Origin: DASVVT01 sp036386415
GTDB taxonomy: Bacteria; Acidobacteriota; Blastocatellia; Pyrinomonadales; Pyrinomonadaceae
NCBI GenBank assembly: GCA_036386415.1
Contig: DASVVT010000076.1
Coordinates: 1-60,737, forward strand
Direction of reading: 5' to 3'
DNA: 60,737 nucleotides
Part shown: positions 7,086 to 15,720 of the stretch, piece after piece
Position numbering within the stretch: the first letter of the stretch is position 1
Layout: every line of letters begins with the position of its first letter
Made by a program: the position numbers and the translations under genes
The notes under the pieces: model-generated
Told to the model about the DNA's origin: nothing
Database searches by the model: none
Seen by the model: the letters and a program-made list of their open reading frames with translations, nothing else

Positions 7086-8288
7086 TTAATGGCCGCGCCC
7101 GGATGGCTTTCTGACGTTACCGCCGCGACCTGGCATCTTTGGCATGTCCGGCGCTGGCCCAGCATACCTGGCGATGCGCCCGCCAGCGCCGACAGCCCAG
7201 CCTGCGTCAAATGGCGCTGCGAAGCTGGCGCTGTGATAACCGTTCGTGTCAATGAGCGCCCAGGTCTGGCCGTCATCGAGCGAGTATCCCGATCCAGAAG
7301 GGCCGACAACGATGAGCGTCGGCGCGTTTGTGCCCGGCACGTAAGCGGCAGCCTCTTTTAATCCAGGTGGCTGTGAGCGCCCACCTTGCGTCCACGTCGC
7401 GCCTCCATCGGTGGTGCGTGCGACGTTGTCGCTCGCCTCATCCGTCTTTTTGTAGTCGCCGCCGACCGCCACGCCACGCCTCGCATCCTTGAATGCGAGC
7501 GAGAAGATTCCAGACGAGTCATTGCCGCTTTTGATGGGCGTCGCGGAGACCTTCCATGTCTGCCCTTTATCTGTGGATCGAAAGACGCGCGAGACCGCGC
7601 CTCCGCCCGTGCCGAACCAGACGTGATCTCTTCCCTGCACGGCGATACAGGTTCCGCTCGCCGCAAACGCCGCTTCACCCGCGAGAGGGGGCGGGATACT
7701 TGCGCGCGGGACTTCTTTCCAGGTCGCGCCGCCATCCATCGTCCTGATGATGAGAAAGCTTCCCGCGACAGGATCGCTGACGGCGATGCCGTGCGTGGCG
7801 TCCCAGAACGCCATCCCGTCGAAGAACACGCCTTTGGCTGCATTTGTGTACTGCAATGTCCAATGAGCGCCACCGTCCGTCGTCTTGTAGAGCCTCGCAG
7901 GCTCGCCCGCGCTGAGCAGGTAGGCCGTGCGCGCATCCACCGCCTGCACGTCGCGGAAATCGAGCGCCTCCGCGCCCGCCACGACGCTCGCGCGCCAGGT
8001 CGCGCCGCCGTCAGTCGTGCGCGCATAAGTCCCCTTGCTTCCGCTCGCCCACGCCACGGAAGAACTGACCACGCTGACGCCGCGAAAATCGGCTGACGTT
8101 CCGCTCTCCTGCGTCTTCCACTGGCCCACGGCCACGTCGACCACCAAGGCCAGAGCACATGATAGGAGAATTAAGCGCCGGAGACGCAAAGGAAGATTCG
8201 CAATGGACGCGAATAAGAAGAATCTCGTTTGCGCCCTTTGCGTCTGCTGCTTCTTTGCGTCCTTTGCGTTTAGAGTTTTTCTGTACAT
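7086..8288 (-). CDS. Secreted YCF48/BNR-repeat beta-propeller protein
   Basis: About 400 residues from the ATG at 8286-8288. Four or more copies of a BNR-type motif, (T)TDGGATW, fall near YARTTDGGATWRAS, YKTTDGGAHWTL, IRTMDGGATWKEV, FRSTDKGQTWKV and ARTTDGGATWTQ. Such seven-bladed propellers occur in photosystem II assembly factor YCF48 and many secreted proteins. The signal segment is LILLSCALALVVDVAVG. The first ~40 residues, including the n-region, are translated family D repeat (words NAKDAKK, RAQTRF), so the original start has been overwritten or the repeat has become the signal n-region. The open frame continues upstream into the phyH gene, which I exclude. Substrate or partner unknown. 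Confidence 0.75.
   Translation of the reverse strand: MYRKTLNAKDAKKQQTQRAQTRFFLFASIANLPLRLRRLILLSCALALVVDVAVGQWKTQESGTSADFRGVSVVSSSVAWASGSKGTYARTTDGGATWRASVVAGAEALDFRDVQAVDARTAYLLSAGEPARLYKTTDGGAHWTLQYTNAAKGVFFDGMAFWDATHGIAVSDPVAGSFLIIRTMDGGATWKEVPRASIPPPLAGEAAFAASGTCIAVQGRDHVWFGTGGGAVSRVFRSTDKGQTWKVSATPIKSGNDSSGIFSLAFKDARRGVAVGGDYKKTDEASDNVARTTDGGATWTQGGRSQPPGLKEAAAYVPGTNAPTLIVVGPSGSGYSLDDGQTWALIDTNGYHSASFAAPFDAGWAVGAGGRIARYAGPAPDMPKMPGRGGNVRKPSGRGH
8175..8288. repeat. Family D element D3, overlapping a signal peptide
   Basis: GAGACGCAAAGG on the left and inverse words TTTGCGCCCTTTGCGTC and TTTGCGTCCTTTGCGTTTAG on the right. The right part is translated as the first residues of the YCF48-like protein. 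Confidence 0.65.
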
Positions 8289-8304
8289 ACAAACGACTTC
8301 CGAT

Positions 8305-9132
8305 CTAATAAGCGAAGGACTGGTAAACTTCTGTCTCAGGTTTTTCATCCAGCGATTCGACGATGGGGTTGAAGCGTAACAGGCGGCGTGCGCGCTCCGA
8401 TAGCTTGTCGATGGCCGCACGCGGCACGCGGATGGATACCTCCGGGCGATGGAGCCACGCGCGGCTATATCCGATGACGACCATAGGGCGCGGCACGGTC
8501 GTGCGATTGGGCGTTCCGCGGTGGAGTCCACGGACATCACGGATCATCAGATCGCCCACACGCATCGTCACGGGTTCCAGTCTCACCTCGCCCGCTTCGA
8601 TGCGGCGCAGCCCTTCATCTTTGGACATCATGTGCGTGCCGCGTGCCACCTCGAACGGCCCGTTTTCAATGACCACATCAACGAGCGGAAAGTTGACGGC
8701 CAGTTGAAAGGGCGGCGTCTCTCGTCCGGTTTCGGGAAAGAGCGGCGGCGCATCGCGGTGTACGTCCTGATACTCAGACCCGACGAGCGGCGTGTCCGTG
8801 GCAAGCTGGCACATCACAGTGTCTGCGCCCACCAGCAGCTCTACGATGGCGAGGACATCCGCGTCCTCATAGATGCTTGCGTCGGCGAAGGGCTCTGTGA
8901 ATGGAAGGGTCACGTAATAGCGGTGCGGGCCTCTATTCTCCAGGTGGCCTTCGCGCTCTATGTGAGCCTCTAGCAGCGGCGCGAAAGCAGCGTTCCAGGC
9001 GCCCAGCGTAGCGGCTGAAAACTGTCCCGGCAGGATGCAATACCCATCCCTCAACACAGCTTCAGCGAAGGATTCGATCTCAGATTCGTTGTAACGACCC
9101 CTGCCCATCACTTCACGTTTCCCCATCAACAT
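8305..9132 (-). CDS. Phytanoyl-CoA dioxygenase (PhyH) family protein
   Basis: A 275-residue Fe(II)/2-oxoglutarate oxygenase of the PhyH family. The facial triad is readable: His125 and Asp127 in DVHRDA, and distal His204 in RGLHRGTPNRT, with Arg210 in place to bind 2-oxoglutarate. EDADVLAIVELLVG and the SRAWLHRPEV tail are family-like. Substrate not predictable; family members hydroxylate fatty acyl chains, antibiotics and osmolytes. Met4 or Met9 could also be the start. A single gene, followed 16 bp later by the YCF48-like start. Confidence 0.85.
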   Translation of the reverse strand: MLMGKREVMGRGRYNESEIESFAEAVLRDGYCILPGQFSAATLGAWNAAFAPLLEAHIEREGHLENRGPHRYYVTLPFTEPFADASIYEDADVLAIVELLVGADTVMCQLATDTPLVGSEYQDVHRDAPPLFPETGRETPPFQLAVNFPLVDVVIENGPFEVARGTHMMSKDEGLRRIEAGEVRLEPVTMRVGDLMIRDVRGLHRGTPNRTTVPRPMVVIGYSRAWLHRPEVSIRVPRAAIDKLSERARRLLRFNPIVESLDEKPETEVYQSFAY

Positions 9133-9141
9133 TTGAGAGCG

Positions 9142-9264
9142 TCAAAACGCGCCCGCCGGATTTACTTCATCCCGTATCTTACGGGCAATATCGCTCAAGA
9201 CCTTTTTTACTTCGGCGTCGGTGTCGCGCTCGGAAGCTCTTGTTTCCCGTTTCGGTTGCCACAT
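9142..9264 (-). CDS. Small 40-residue protein after the DUF4383 gene
   Basis: Starts MWQPKRETRASERDTDAEVK and ends IARKIRDEVNPAGAF. It begins 5 bp after the stop of the DUF4383-like gene, with GAGAGAG just before the ATG, so it looks co-transcribed. The composition is charged with one amphipathic helix. I do not recognise it. Confidence 0.45.
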   Translation of the reverse strand: MWQPKRETRASERDTDAEVKKVLSDIARKIRDEVNPAGAF

Positions 9265-9269
9265 CTCTC

Positions 9270-9710
9270 TCAGGGATACGGAGCGTCGTCTATGAGTGGC
9301 TTGACGGGGGCGCGGCTGAGGAAACCTGCGGCGAGAAAGAGTAGGCCGAGCAGGAGGTGTACGACGTGATCCATCGTGCCGAGTTCGAGCACTCCGGGGA
9401 TGAGACGGAACATATGTTCGTTGACGCCGCCCGCGATGAGGTGCTGCGGTAGGGTGATCGTGCCGGTTGCGCCGAGGAAGAATCCAGTGACGCCGAGGAG
9501 CAGGTAGACGAGGCCGAAGATGATGGCGAAGAGGCGCGCGGCGGAAGGCTTTGCGGCGAGGCCGAAGTAGAGCGCGGCAGCGCCCGTTGCAAGGTGAATC
9601 AGATTGTGCGCCGTCGTTAGGTGTGTGCCAGCGAGGTTGGGAATAAGGAAGCCTGCGAGGCCAACCAGTAACAGGACGCCGCCCAGGATGGTTGAGATTG
9701 TTTTCGCCAC
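9270..9710 (-). CDS. DUF4383-like four-helix membrane protein
   Basis: 146 residues with four hydrophobic segments, at about 5-25, 43-62, 67-90 and 115-135 (ISTILGGVLLLVGLAGFLIP, GLVYLLLGVTGFFLGA and others). The repeated GVxG/LxHLxxG pattern and THLTTAHNLIHLATG resemble DUF4383 proteins of unknown function in the inner membrane. The small 40-residue ORF follows immediately and may be its partner. Confidence 0.75.
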   Translation of the reverse strand: MAKTISTILGGVLLLVGLAGFLIPNLAGTHLTTAHNLIHLATGAAALYFGLAAKPSAARLFAIIFGLVYLLLGVTGFFLGATGTITLPQHLIAGGVNEHMFRLIPGVLELGTMDHVVHLLLGLLFLAAGFLSRAPVKPLIDDAPYP

Positions 9711-9800
9711 GATTGGAAGTCCTCCCCTTGTTCAGGACACGAGATGCGCCCCGGATGCTGCAAAGCCCCTGGTTGCGGTCTTGCTGCTCAAAGTGTGAAT

Positions 9801-9828
9801 GGAATGGGGTGGGCGCGCCACCCCTTCC
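9801..9828 (-). terminator. Hairpin after metallothionein 1
   Basis: GGGGTGG-GCGCG-CCACCCC with GGAA/TTCC extending it past one bulged base. It lies 5 bp downstream of the metallothionein 1 stop on the minus strand. The following bases are not a clear T tract, so efficiency is uncertain. Confidence 0.5.
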
Positions 9829-9832
9829 GCGT

Positions 9833-9991
9833 TTAAAAGTCGCCTGAGCACTCTGGATGACCGCAATCGCAGTCGATCTGCGTGATGTCGCCAGCGCCCT
9901 CGCAGTTCGCACTGCAATAGTTGCCGTCGTCCGCTGCCGGACAGCTACAGGCCGGATTCTTGCACTTCTTTCTCTCTTTATCGTCAGCCAC
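9833..9991 (-). CDS. Bacterial metallothionein 1
   Basis: 52 residues from a GTG start with AAAGGAG 10 bases upstream. The pattern is CKNPACSC, then NYCSANCEGAG, then DCDCGHPEC: nine cysteines plus a histidine, matching the bacterial (SmtA-type) metallothionein fold with a zinc finger-like centre. It should bind Zn, Cd or Cu in the cytoplasm. It starts divergently from acs across element A3. A 49-residue paralogue lies at 40101-40250. Codon use and the Shine-Dalgarno site support a real gene. Confidence 0.9.
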   Translation of the reverse strand: MADDKERKKCKNPACSCPAADDGNYCSANCEGAGDITQIDCDCGHPECSGDF

Positions 9992-10072
9992 TGAAGCGTT
10001 TCTCCTTTACGTTTTTTCGGAATTGACTCGTTGAGCGCATGCTATCACGCGCAGGCGAAGAGACAAAGGAGA

Positions 10073-10220
10073 GTAGACAGTAGACGGTAGACGGTAGACG
10101 GTAGACAGTAGTCAGTAGTCAGTAGAAAAGCATTCGCTATCTAACGCGTCAGGGTAGAAGCTTCAGCAGCAGCCACGCGAAGCGCCTACTGGCTACTGAC
10201 TACTGTCTACTGTCTACTGC
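10073..10220. repeat. Family A heptad hairpin A3
   Basis: The longest left arm seen: AGTAGAC, three copies of GGTAGAC and further AGTAGTC units. The loop begins AAAAGCATTCGCTATC and ends CCACGCGAAGCGCCTACTGG (loop type 3, shared with A9). It lies in the divergent gap between metallothionein 1 and acs, so it is not confined to gene 3' ends. Confidence 0.9.
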
Positions 10221-10348
10221 TTTTCATTGTCGCATCGCTCCATTCTGTGGTACACAGAATGGCAAGTAGCAGTATTACCAGGCATCAGAGGCGCGCCGCC
10301 CCCACGAAAGCGCCGGTCATCTTTTTCCGAGGAGAGCGATCAAAGGTT

Positions 10349-12307
10349 ATGTCTTCGGCCACGCCAAACATCGAATCGGTGCTCCACGAAGAGCGCCTCT
10401 TTCCGCCCCCTGAAGATTTCCGGCAGAGCGCGCACATAGGCTCTATGGAAGAGTTCGAGCGTTTGCGCGCGGAGGCCAGCCAGTCGCCCGAAAGTTTCTG
10501 GGCGCGTATGGCGGAAGAAGAGTTGGAGTGGTTCAGGAAATGGGAGACGGTCTTGAAGTGGGAGCCGCCGCACGCAGAATGGTTCGCGGGCGGGCGGCTC
10601 AATATCTCTTTCAACTGCCTCGACCGTCATCTCAAGACGTGGCGGCGCAACAAGGCGGCAATCATCTGGGAGGGCGAGCCGGGCGATCAAAGAACTTTGA
10701 CGTACCAGCAGCTCCACGGAGAAGTTTGTCGCTTCGCCAACGTGCTGAAGCGCGGAGGCGTTAAGACGGGCGACCGCGTCGCGCTCTACATGCCTATGAT
10801 CCCCGAGCTGGCGATTGCCATGCTCGGGTGCGCTCGCATCGGCGCAACTCATTCCATAGTCTTCGGCGGCTTCTCGGCTGACTCGCTGCGGGATCGCATC
10901 AACGACGCGGGCTGCACATGGGTGGTGACGGCAGACGGCGGCTACAGGCGCGGCGCAGAGGTCAGGCTCAAGCCTGCGGTTGACGAGGCGCTCAAAAGTA
11001 CGCCGACCATTAAGGGCTGCATCGTCGTGCGCCGCACGGGAACGCGCATTGACATGGAGGCGGGGCGCGATCACTGGTGGCATGAGCTGATGGAGACGGT
11101 CGATGCAAACTGCCCTGCCGAAGAGCTCGATAGCGAGCACCCGCTCTTTATCCTGTACACTTCGGGCACGACCGGCAAACCCAAGGGCATTCTGCACACG
11201 ACCGCAGGCTACCTGTTGCAGACTCACCTGACGAGCAAGTGGGTCTTCGATCTCAAGGATGAAGACACATACTGGTGCACGGCGGACATTGGCTGGGTGA
11301 CGGGACACTCTTACGTCGTCTACGGGCCGCTCTCGAACGGAGCAACCACGCTGATGTACGAGGGCGCGCCCAATCATCCTGAGCCGGATCGCTTCTGGCA
11401 GATCGTCGAGCGCCATCGTGTCAACATCCTCTACACCGCGCCGACGGCCATACGCGCCTTCATCAAGTGGGGCGAGCACTGGCCCTTGAAGCATGACCTC
11501 TCTTCTTTGCGGCTGCTGGGCAGCGTCGGCGAGCCGATCAATCCAGAGGCTTGGATGTGGTACAGGGAGATTATAGGTAAGGGTCGCTGCCCCATCGTAG
11601 ACACCTGGTGGCAGACCGAAACGGGCGCGATCATGATCAGCCCGCTCCCCGGCGCGACCCCTGCCAAGCCCGGCTCTGCGACATTGCCTCTGCCCGGCAT
11701 CGAAGTCGATGTCATGACCAGAGAAGGGCAGGCGGTCGGCGCTGGTGAGGGCGGCTACCTAGTCATCAAGCGTCCGTGGCCGTCTATGCTGCGCACAATC
11801 TGGAACGATGACGAGCGTTACCAGAAACAATACTGGTCGGAGATAGAGGGCGTCTATTTCGCAGGCGACGGCGCGCGGCGCGACCCCGAAGGTTATTTCT
11901 GGATCATGGGGCGTGTTGACGATGTTATTAATGTAAGCGGCCATCGTCTCGGCACTGCCGAGATAGAGAGCGCGCTCGTTTCGCATGAGACGGTGGCGGA
12001 AGCTGCTGTCGTCGCCCGACCCGACGAGCTGAAGGGATCGGCCATCGTCGCCTTCGTCACACTCGAAGGAGGATCGAAGGCGACGGACGAGTTGAAGGAG
12101 GTGCTGCGCCGTCACGTCGCACATGAGATCGGCGCGATTGCACGTCCGGACGAGATACGCTTTACGGACACGCTGCCGAAGACCAGATCGGGCAAGATCA
12201 TGCGCCGTCTCCTGCGCGAGATCGCCACGGGCGGCGCAATCGCAGGCGATGTCACCACGCTCGAAGATTTCTCCGTGCTCGAAAAATTGCGCGCGGAAGA
12301 AGAATGA
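10349..12307 (+). CDS. acs: Acetyl-CoA synthetase
   Basis: AMP-forming ligase that turns acetate, ATP and CoA into acetyl-CoA. The protein is 652 residues from MSSATPNIESVLHEE (ATG at 10349, preceded by AAAGG); the frame extends 34 codons further upstream without family character. Adenylation motif YTSGTTGKPKG, the WWQTETG core, GDGARRDPEGYFWIMGRVDD and the C-terminal PKTRSGKIMRR carrying the conserved catalytic lysine (a known acetylation target) are all present. Followed by family C repeat C1 and a PilZ-like gene. Confidence 0.97.
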   Translation: MSSATPNIESVLHEERLFPPPEDFRQSAHIGSMEEFERLRAEASQSPESFWARMAEEELEWFRKWETVLKWEPPHAEWFAGGRLNISFNCLDRHLKTWRRNKAAIIWEGEPGDQRTLTYQQLHGEVCRFANVLKRGGVKTGDRVALYMPMIPELAIAMLGCARIGATHSIVFGGFSADSLRDRINDAGCTWVVTADGGYRRGAEVRLKPAVDEALKSTPTIKGCIVVRRTGTRIDMEAGRDHWWHELMETVDANCPAEELDSEHPLFILYTSGTTGKPKGILHTTAGYLLQTHLTSKWVFDLKDEDTYWCTADIGWVTGHSYVVYGPLSNGATTLMYEGAPNHPEPDRFWQIVERHRVNILYTAPTAIRAFIKWGEHWPLKHDLSSLRLLGSVGEPINPEAWMWYREIIGKGRCPIVDTWWQTETGAIMISPLPGATPAKPGSATLPLPGIEVDVMTREGQAVGAGEGGYLVIKRPWPSMLRTIWNDDERYQKQYWSEIEGVYFAGDGARRDPEGYFWIMGRVDDVINVSGHRLGTAEIESALVSHETVAEAAVVARPDELKGSAIVAFVTLEGGSKATDELKEVLRRHVAHEIGAIARPDEIRFTDTLPKTRSGKIMRRLLREIATGGAIAGDVTTLEDFSVLEKLRAEEE

Positions 12308-12312
12308 AAGGC

Positions 12313-12402
12313 AAATGCGGAATGATGAACGATGAATGATGAATGAAAAGAAAGACTGTTCTTCTTTTCATTCATCATTCATCATTCCGCATTCATCATT
12401 TC
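12313..12402. repeat. Family C heptad hairpin C1
   Basis: Left arm AATGATG AACGATG AATGATG and right arm the inverse (CATTCATCATTCATCATTCC), loop about 20 bp with AAAAGAAAGACTG. Period 7. It sits between acs and the PilZ-like gene. GAAGGAG, the Shine-Dalgarno site of the next gene, starts just past it. Confidence 0.85.
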
Positions 12403-12423
12403 TTATTGAAGGAGTTTGAAAAG

Positions 12424-12831
12424 ATGCCCCGTAACATCGCGACGACGGACAACAGGACAGGGCCGCGCTACCTCGCCAGCTTACTGGTGCGCGCCGAGTG
12501 GGATGATGAAGAGGGCAGGCATTACGTCGCCGAAGGGACGACGGAAAATGTCGGGCCCGAAGGGGCGCTCGTTCATTTGCAGCGAGAGCTTCCAGATGTC
12601 GGCAGCCGCGTCCAGCTCTCCGTGCTCGGCGAGCAGGGTCAGAAGCTGCAAGTCGTGACAGAGGTTCTGCGCCTCGAACGTAATGCCGCGCATCCGCAAG
12701 CCGCCCTCCAACTGCTGGACTCCGGCGACGAATGGCGCGGCCTCGTCTGGGAGCCCGCCGCGCCCCGCGTCACTCAACCACTAGACGATGAGGACGAAGA
12801 AGAGGACGTTGACGACGAAGTGGAGCATTGA
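12424..12831 (+). CDS. PilZ-like domain protein with acidic tail
   Basis: 135 residues from the ATG at 12424, with GAAGGAG 10 bases upstream. The part after residue ~12 (RYLASLLVRAEW, then ENVGPEGALVHLQRELPDVG and SVLGEQGQKLQVVTEVLRLE) has the beta-barrel rhythm and the N-x-G-x-x-G position of PilZ proteins, but the RxxxR c-di-GMP anchor is weak. The last ~20 residues are almost all Asp/Glu. The long reading frame upstream of the start is translated repeat C1. Followed by a classical PilZ gene, so a c-di-GMP-linked role is reasonable but not shown. Confidence 0.65.
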   Translation: MPRNIATTDNRTGPRYLASLLVRAEWDDEEGRHYVAEGTTENVGPEGALVHLQRELPDVGSRVQLSVLGEQGQKLQVVTEVLRLERNAAHPQAALQLLDSGDEWRGLVWEPAAPRVTQPLDDEDEEEDVDDEVEH

Positions 12832-12836
12832 AAGAA

Positions 12837-12978
12837 GTAGTCAGTAGCCAGTAGTCAGTAGTCAGTAGAAAAGAAAATCGGTTGATGCGTTTTCGTACTG
12901 AACCTTTCAATCAGAGTAGACAGCGATGCGTGACGCTGTGGTTTTTCTTTCTACTGGCTACTGACTACTGACTACTGT
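12837..12978. repeat. Family A heptad hairpin A4
   Basis: Left units AGTAGTC/AGTAGCC, boundary CAGTAGAAAAG, loop type 1 (AAAATCGGTTGATGCGTTTT), right units inverse. The gap between the two PilZ genes is almost entirely this element. The loop closely matches A1. Confidence 0.9.
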
Positions 12979-12994
12979 TTTCCTGGAGGCTTTT

Positions 12995-13357
12995 ATGTTC
13001 GATGTTCAATCTGAGGCTGTGCCGAGCGGAGAGGAGAGGCGCAGGTATCCGCGCTATGATGTGACGGCGCGGATGAGTCTGGCCGTTGAAGATGAGAGTC
13101 TGGGCGAATCCATAGGCATCGGCGAAGCGGGCGACATCAGCCTTGGAGGCTTACGCGTGCGCCATCTTCCGGTGAGCACGGGCGTGCGCCTTGGAGACAG
13201 GCTGGGGCTCCTGCTGATCGGTGAAGAGCAGGCGCTCTCCCTGCACGGCCAGGTCGTCCATCACGGCACGGAAGACAGCTTCGGGGTCGAGTTCCGTGAC
13301 CTGTCCGAGACGGACGGTCAGCGCATCAGCAGCTTGCTGCAACGTTTTCATCAGTGA
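12995..13357 (+). CDS. PilZ domain protein
   Basis: 120 residues, essentially one PilZ domain. The c-di-GMP signature is complete: RRRYPRYDV at ~16-24 (RxxxR) and GDISLGGLRV at ~46-55 (D-x-S-x-x-G). GGAGG lies before the ATG. A stand-alone PilZ protein would act as a c-di-GMP receptor; the window also codes a diguanylate cyclase (23291-24214) and pilus motor PilT. The stop overlaps the start of the AI-2E-type exporter (GTGA), implying translational coupling. Confidence 0.9.
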   Translation: MFDVQSEAVPSGEERRRYPRYDVTARMSLAVEDESLGESIGIGEAGDISLGGLRVRHLPVSTGVRLGDRLGLLLIGEEQALSLHGQVVHHGTEDSFGVEFRDLSETDGQRISSLLQRFHQ

Positions 13358-14733
13358 GCGGGAGCGAATCGGTCGTGGCCGATAAAGAGGATGTCGAAGT
13401 AGCAGCCGAAACGGCAGCCGTCGCGGCAGCGGAAGCATCATGGATGCAGCCGCGCTTCATCCTGCGCGCCGGTCTGGTGCTGATCGCCGCCTGGTACGCG
13501 GCGAAAGCTGCTTTGTGGGCGCTCTACCTGCTCGAGGGCGTGATCCTGCTCGTCGTGCTGGCGATCTTCTTCGCCTATTTGATCGCCCCCCTGGTCGAGT
13601 TTGTGCGCCGTCCCTTAAATGTGCGCAGGCGCGAGCACATCATCCCGCGCCCCCTGGCTATCGGGATCGTCTATCTGGTTATCTTCGGCACGGTCGGTGT
13701 ACTCATCTATCTGCTGCTGCCGAAACTCAGCACTCAGATGACAGAGTTTGGTCAGCAGGCTCCGGGTTACCTGACATCTGCTCGCGCCCGCGCAGAGAGC
13801 TTAAACCGCCTTTATGACAATTTGCAGCTTCCGGCTACCGTTCGCAAAACCGTCAACGATAATATCACGCACCTGATTAACGCTATCGGCGGATACACGA
13901 CTGAAGGCATCGGCAACATTCTGCTCGAATCCGTGCACTACGTTCCCTGGCTCGTGCTGATTCCGATTCTCGCCTTCTTTCTCTTGAAGGACGTGGATAG
14001 TTTCCGCCGCTCTGCCTTGCAGATGCTGCCGAGCGGGCGCTGGCGCTGGCGTGGCGACGAGTTCTTTCAGGATGTCAACTCGACGCTCGCCGCCTACATA
14101 CGCGCGCAACTGATCGCCTGTCTTTTGATCGGCACGATCTGCACCATAGGCTTCTGGGCTATAGGGCTGCCGTATCCGCTGCTGCTGGGTATCATCGCCG
14201 CCTTGCTGGAATTCATCCCGCTCGTCGGGCCGCTCACAGTCGCGATCATCGCCGTGCTCATCGCCAGCTTCTACTCCGTCAATCAGGCCATCATAGTCTT
14301 CCTCTTCCTCGGCATCCTGCGCATCGTCCACGACTACGTGACCTATCCGCGCATCATAGGGCAGGGCATACACCTGCACCCGCTGGCGGTGATCCTGGCG
14401 ATCCTGAGCGGCGCGGAATTGGCCGGGGTGGCCGGAATATTCCTGGCGATTCCGGTTGTGGCGATCATCTCCGTAAGCTATCGTCACTGGCTGGAACACA
14501 GGGGCAGCGAAGGTTTGGTGGCTGACCTTCTCAAACCGGCGGAAAAGGCGATGCAACCGTCTACTGCTGCTCCGCAGGCTCCCACTGCGGTGTCGCCCCT
14601 CGCAGCCACTGTGGAATCTTCCGGTTTTATACCGATACAGGCTCGCCCGAGCCTGACGACGACCCCCGAAGAGATGGCGCGCGCCCGCCCGGACCTGACA
14701 TCAGGCGAGCTCAAGATGCCCAACCTGGAATAG
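13354..14733 (+). CDS. AI-2E/PerM family transporter
   Basis: 459 residues from a GTG that overlaps the PilZ stop. Paired hydrophobic segments start near residues 36 and 58, a polar middle (~110-190, KLSTQMTEF) follows, then a bundle of helices at ~200-340 (IPILAFFLLKDVDSFR, LPYPLLLGIIAALLEFIPLVGP, the family motif). The C-terminal ~85 residues are Pro/Ala-rich and disordered. Members have been linked to autoinducer-2 export or Na+/H+ exchange, so the substrate here is open. Confidence 0.9.
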   Translation: MSGSESVVADKEDVEVAAETAAVAAAEASWMQPRFILRAGLVLIAAWYAAKAALWALYLLEGVILLVVLAIFFAYLIAPLVEFVRRPLNVRRREHIIPRPLAIGIVYLVIFGTVGVLIYLLLPKLSTQMTEFGQQAPGYLTSARARAESLNRLYDNLQLPATVRKTVNDNITHLINAIGGYTTEGIGNILLESVHYVPWLVLIPILAFFLLKDVDSFRRSALQMLPSGRWRWRGDEFFQDVNSTLAAYIRAQLIACLLIGTICTIGFWAIGLPYPLLLGIIAALLEFIPLVGPLTVAIIAVLIASFYSVNQAIIVFLFLGILRIVHDYVTYPRIIGQGIHLHPLAVILAILSGAELAGVAGIFLAIPVVAIISVSYRHWLEHRGSEGLVADLLKPAEKAMQPSTAAPQAPTAVSPLAATVESSGFIPIQARPSLTTTPEEMARARPDLTSGELKMPNLE

Positions 14734-14940
14734 AAGGTTTTTGGAAGCAAGACGGGCCTGCGGCGTGCGCTCATGAGACGTTTGTCGCAGACCGCGCGTT
14801 GAAAGGATCGGCTGTCGATAACTCTCACGCGAGAAGCGTGCGCCCGCGCCGAAGACCCCTGCATGAAGCGTCGCCGCGACGTGAGAACAGCCCGTTTTTG
14901 AGATCGATCTTGCTCACCCACTCTGGGCGGAGGTTCGGCG

Positions 14941-15363
14941 ATGGAGATGGCCGTCATCCTGTTCTTCATAGTGCTCCTGATCCCCGGATTATGGTTGATC
15001 CTCACAGTCCAAGGCATGATTAAGGGGAGGGAGCGGCTTGAAGAGGAATGGCGCATCGAGCGTGAGCGGATCAACTGGCGCCCTCTCAGGCGTCGCATCT
15101 CGCGCCGCCCCGTGCAGGAGCATAACGGTTCGCCCGCCGAAGAGCTGGCGTCTAAGTTTGCGAGTGCGGAGCAGGCGCTTCAGGCGCGCGAAGCTGCTTC
15201 CGTGCAGAGTAGCAAAGCACAGGCAGCAGACCCCTGGCACGACTTCAACGCCTCGCAGCTCAGCATGGCCTTTGAGAGTTTCCTGCTTTCGGAGTCTCCC
15301 TCCACAGACCTCTTGACGACCTCACAGATCAACGAAGCGTTCGACAAGTTTCTGTCAGGATAG
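14941..15363 (+). CDS. Small single-pass membrane protein, unknown
   Basis: 140 residues. Residues 3-25 (MAVILFFIVLLIPGLWLILTV) form one membrane segment, followed by a basic helix (RERLEEEWRIERERINW) and a Ser/Ala-rich cytoplasmic tail with SMAFESFLL and INEAFDKFL repeats. GCGGAGG lies 7 bases before the ATG. Similarity to a known family not recognised. Family B element B1 begins directly after its stop. Confidence 0.75.
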   Translation: MEMAVILFFIVLLIPGLWLILTVQGMIKGRERLEEEWRIERERINWRPLRRRISRRPVQEHNGSPAEELASKFASAEQALQAREAASVQSSKAQAADPWHDFNASQLSMAFESFLLSESPSTDLLTTSQINEAFDKFLSG

Positions 15364-15367
15364 TCAT

Positions 15368-15480
15368 TAGTCCGTAGTCAGTGGTCAGTTGTCCGTTGTT
15401 TGTCTAGCAACCCTTGAGTCCTGAAGATTCAAGTACGGGTAGCGAAACAACTGACCACTGACCACCGACCACGGACAAAC
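15368..15480. repeat. Family B heptad hairpin B1
   Basis: Arms of GTCAGTG/GTCAGTT/GTCCGTT units, loop containing CCTTGAGTCCTGAAGATTCA and AGTACGGGTAGCGAAACAAC, then inverse arms (CTGACCACTGACCACCGACC). The loop is nearly identical to B2 and inverted relative to B3. Confidence 0.9.
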
Positions 15481-15720
15481 ACCTTATTCCTGTTGACTCT
15501 TAACCGGAAACATTGTAAAAGTTTTCTGCCATTCAAATTGGAGGGGGCTTCGACCCGTCAGCCCCGAGCGTCTCATGTAACTATCGTTTAACTTCGGCAG
15601 CCTCTCTGAAAAGAGATCAGCACACGCAACCTTTGATTTATTAACCAGCTCATGGAAGTACCCTCGTGGCAGCACCCCTTGTCTGCCGAAACCGGGATCA
15701 TTGATACGGAGAGTTCCCCT

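Noticed and set aside
10340..11494. A 384-codon minus-strand frame through acs
   Set aside because: A shadow of the acs coding strand, rich in Arg and Ala as expected from GC-rich third positions; no motif.
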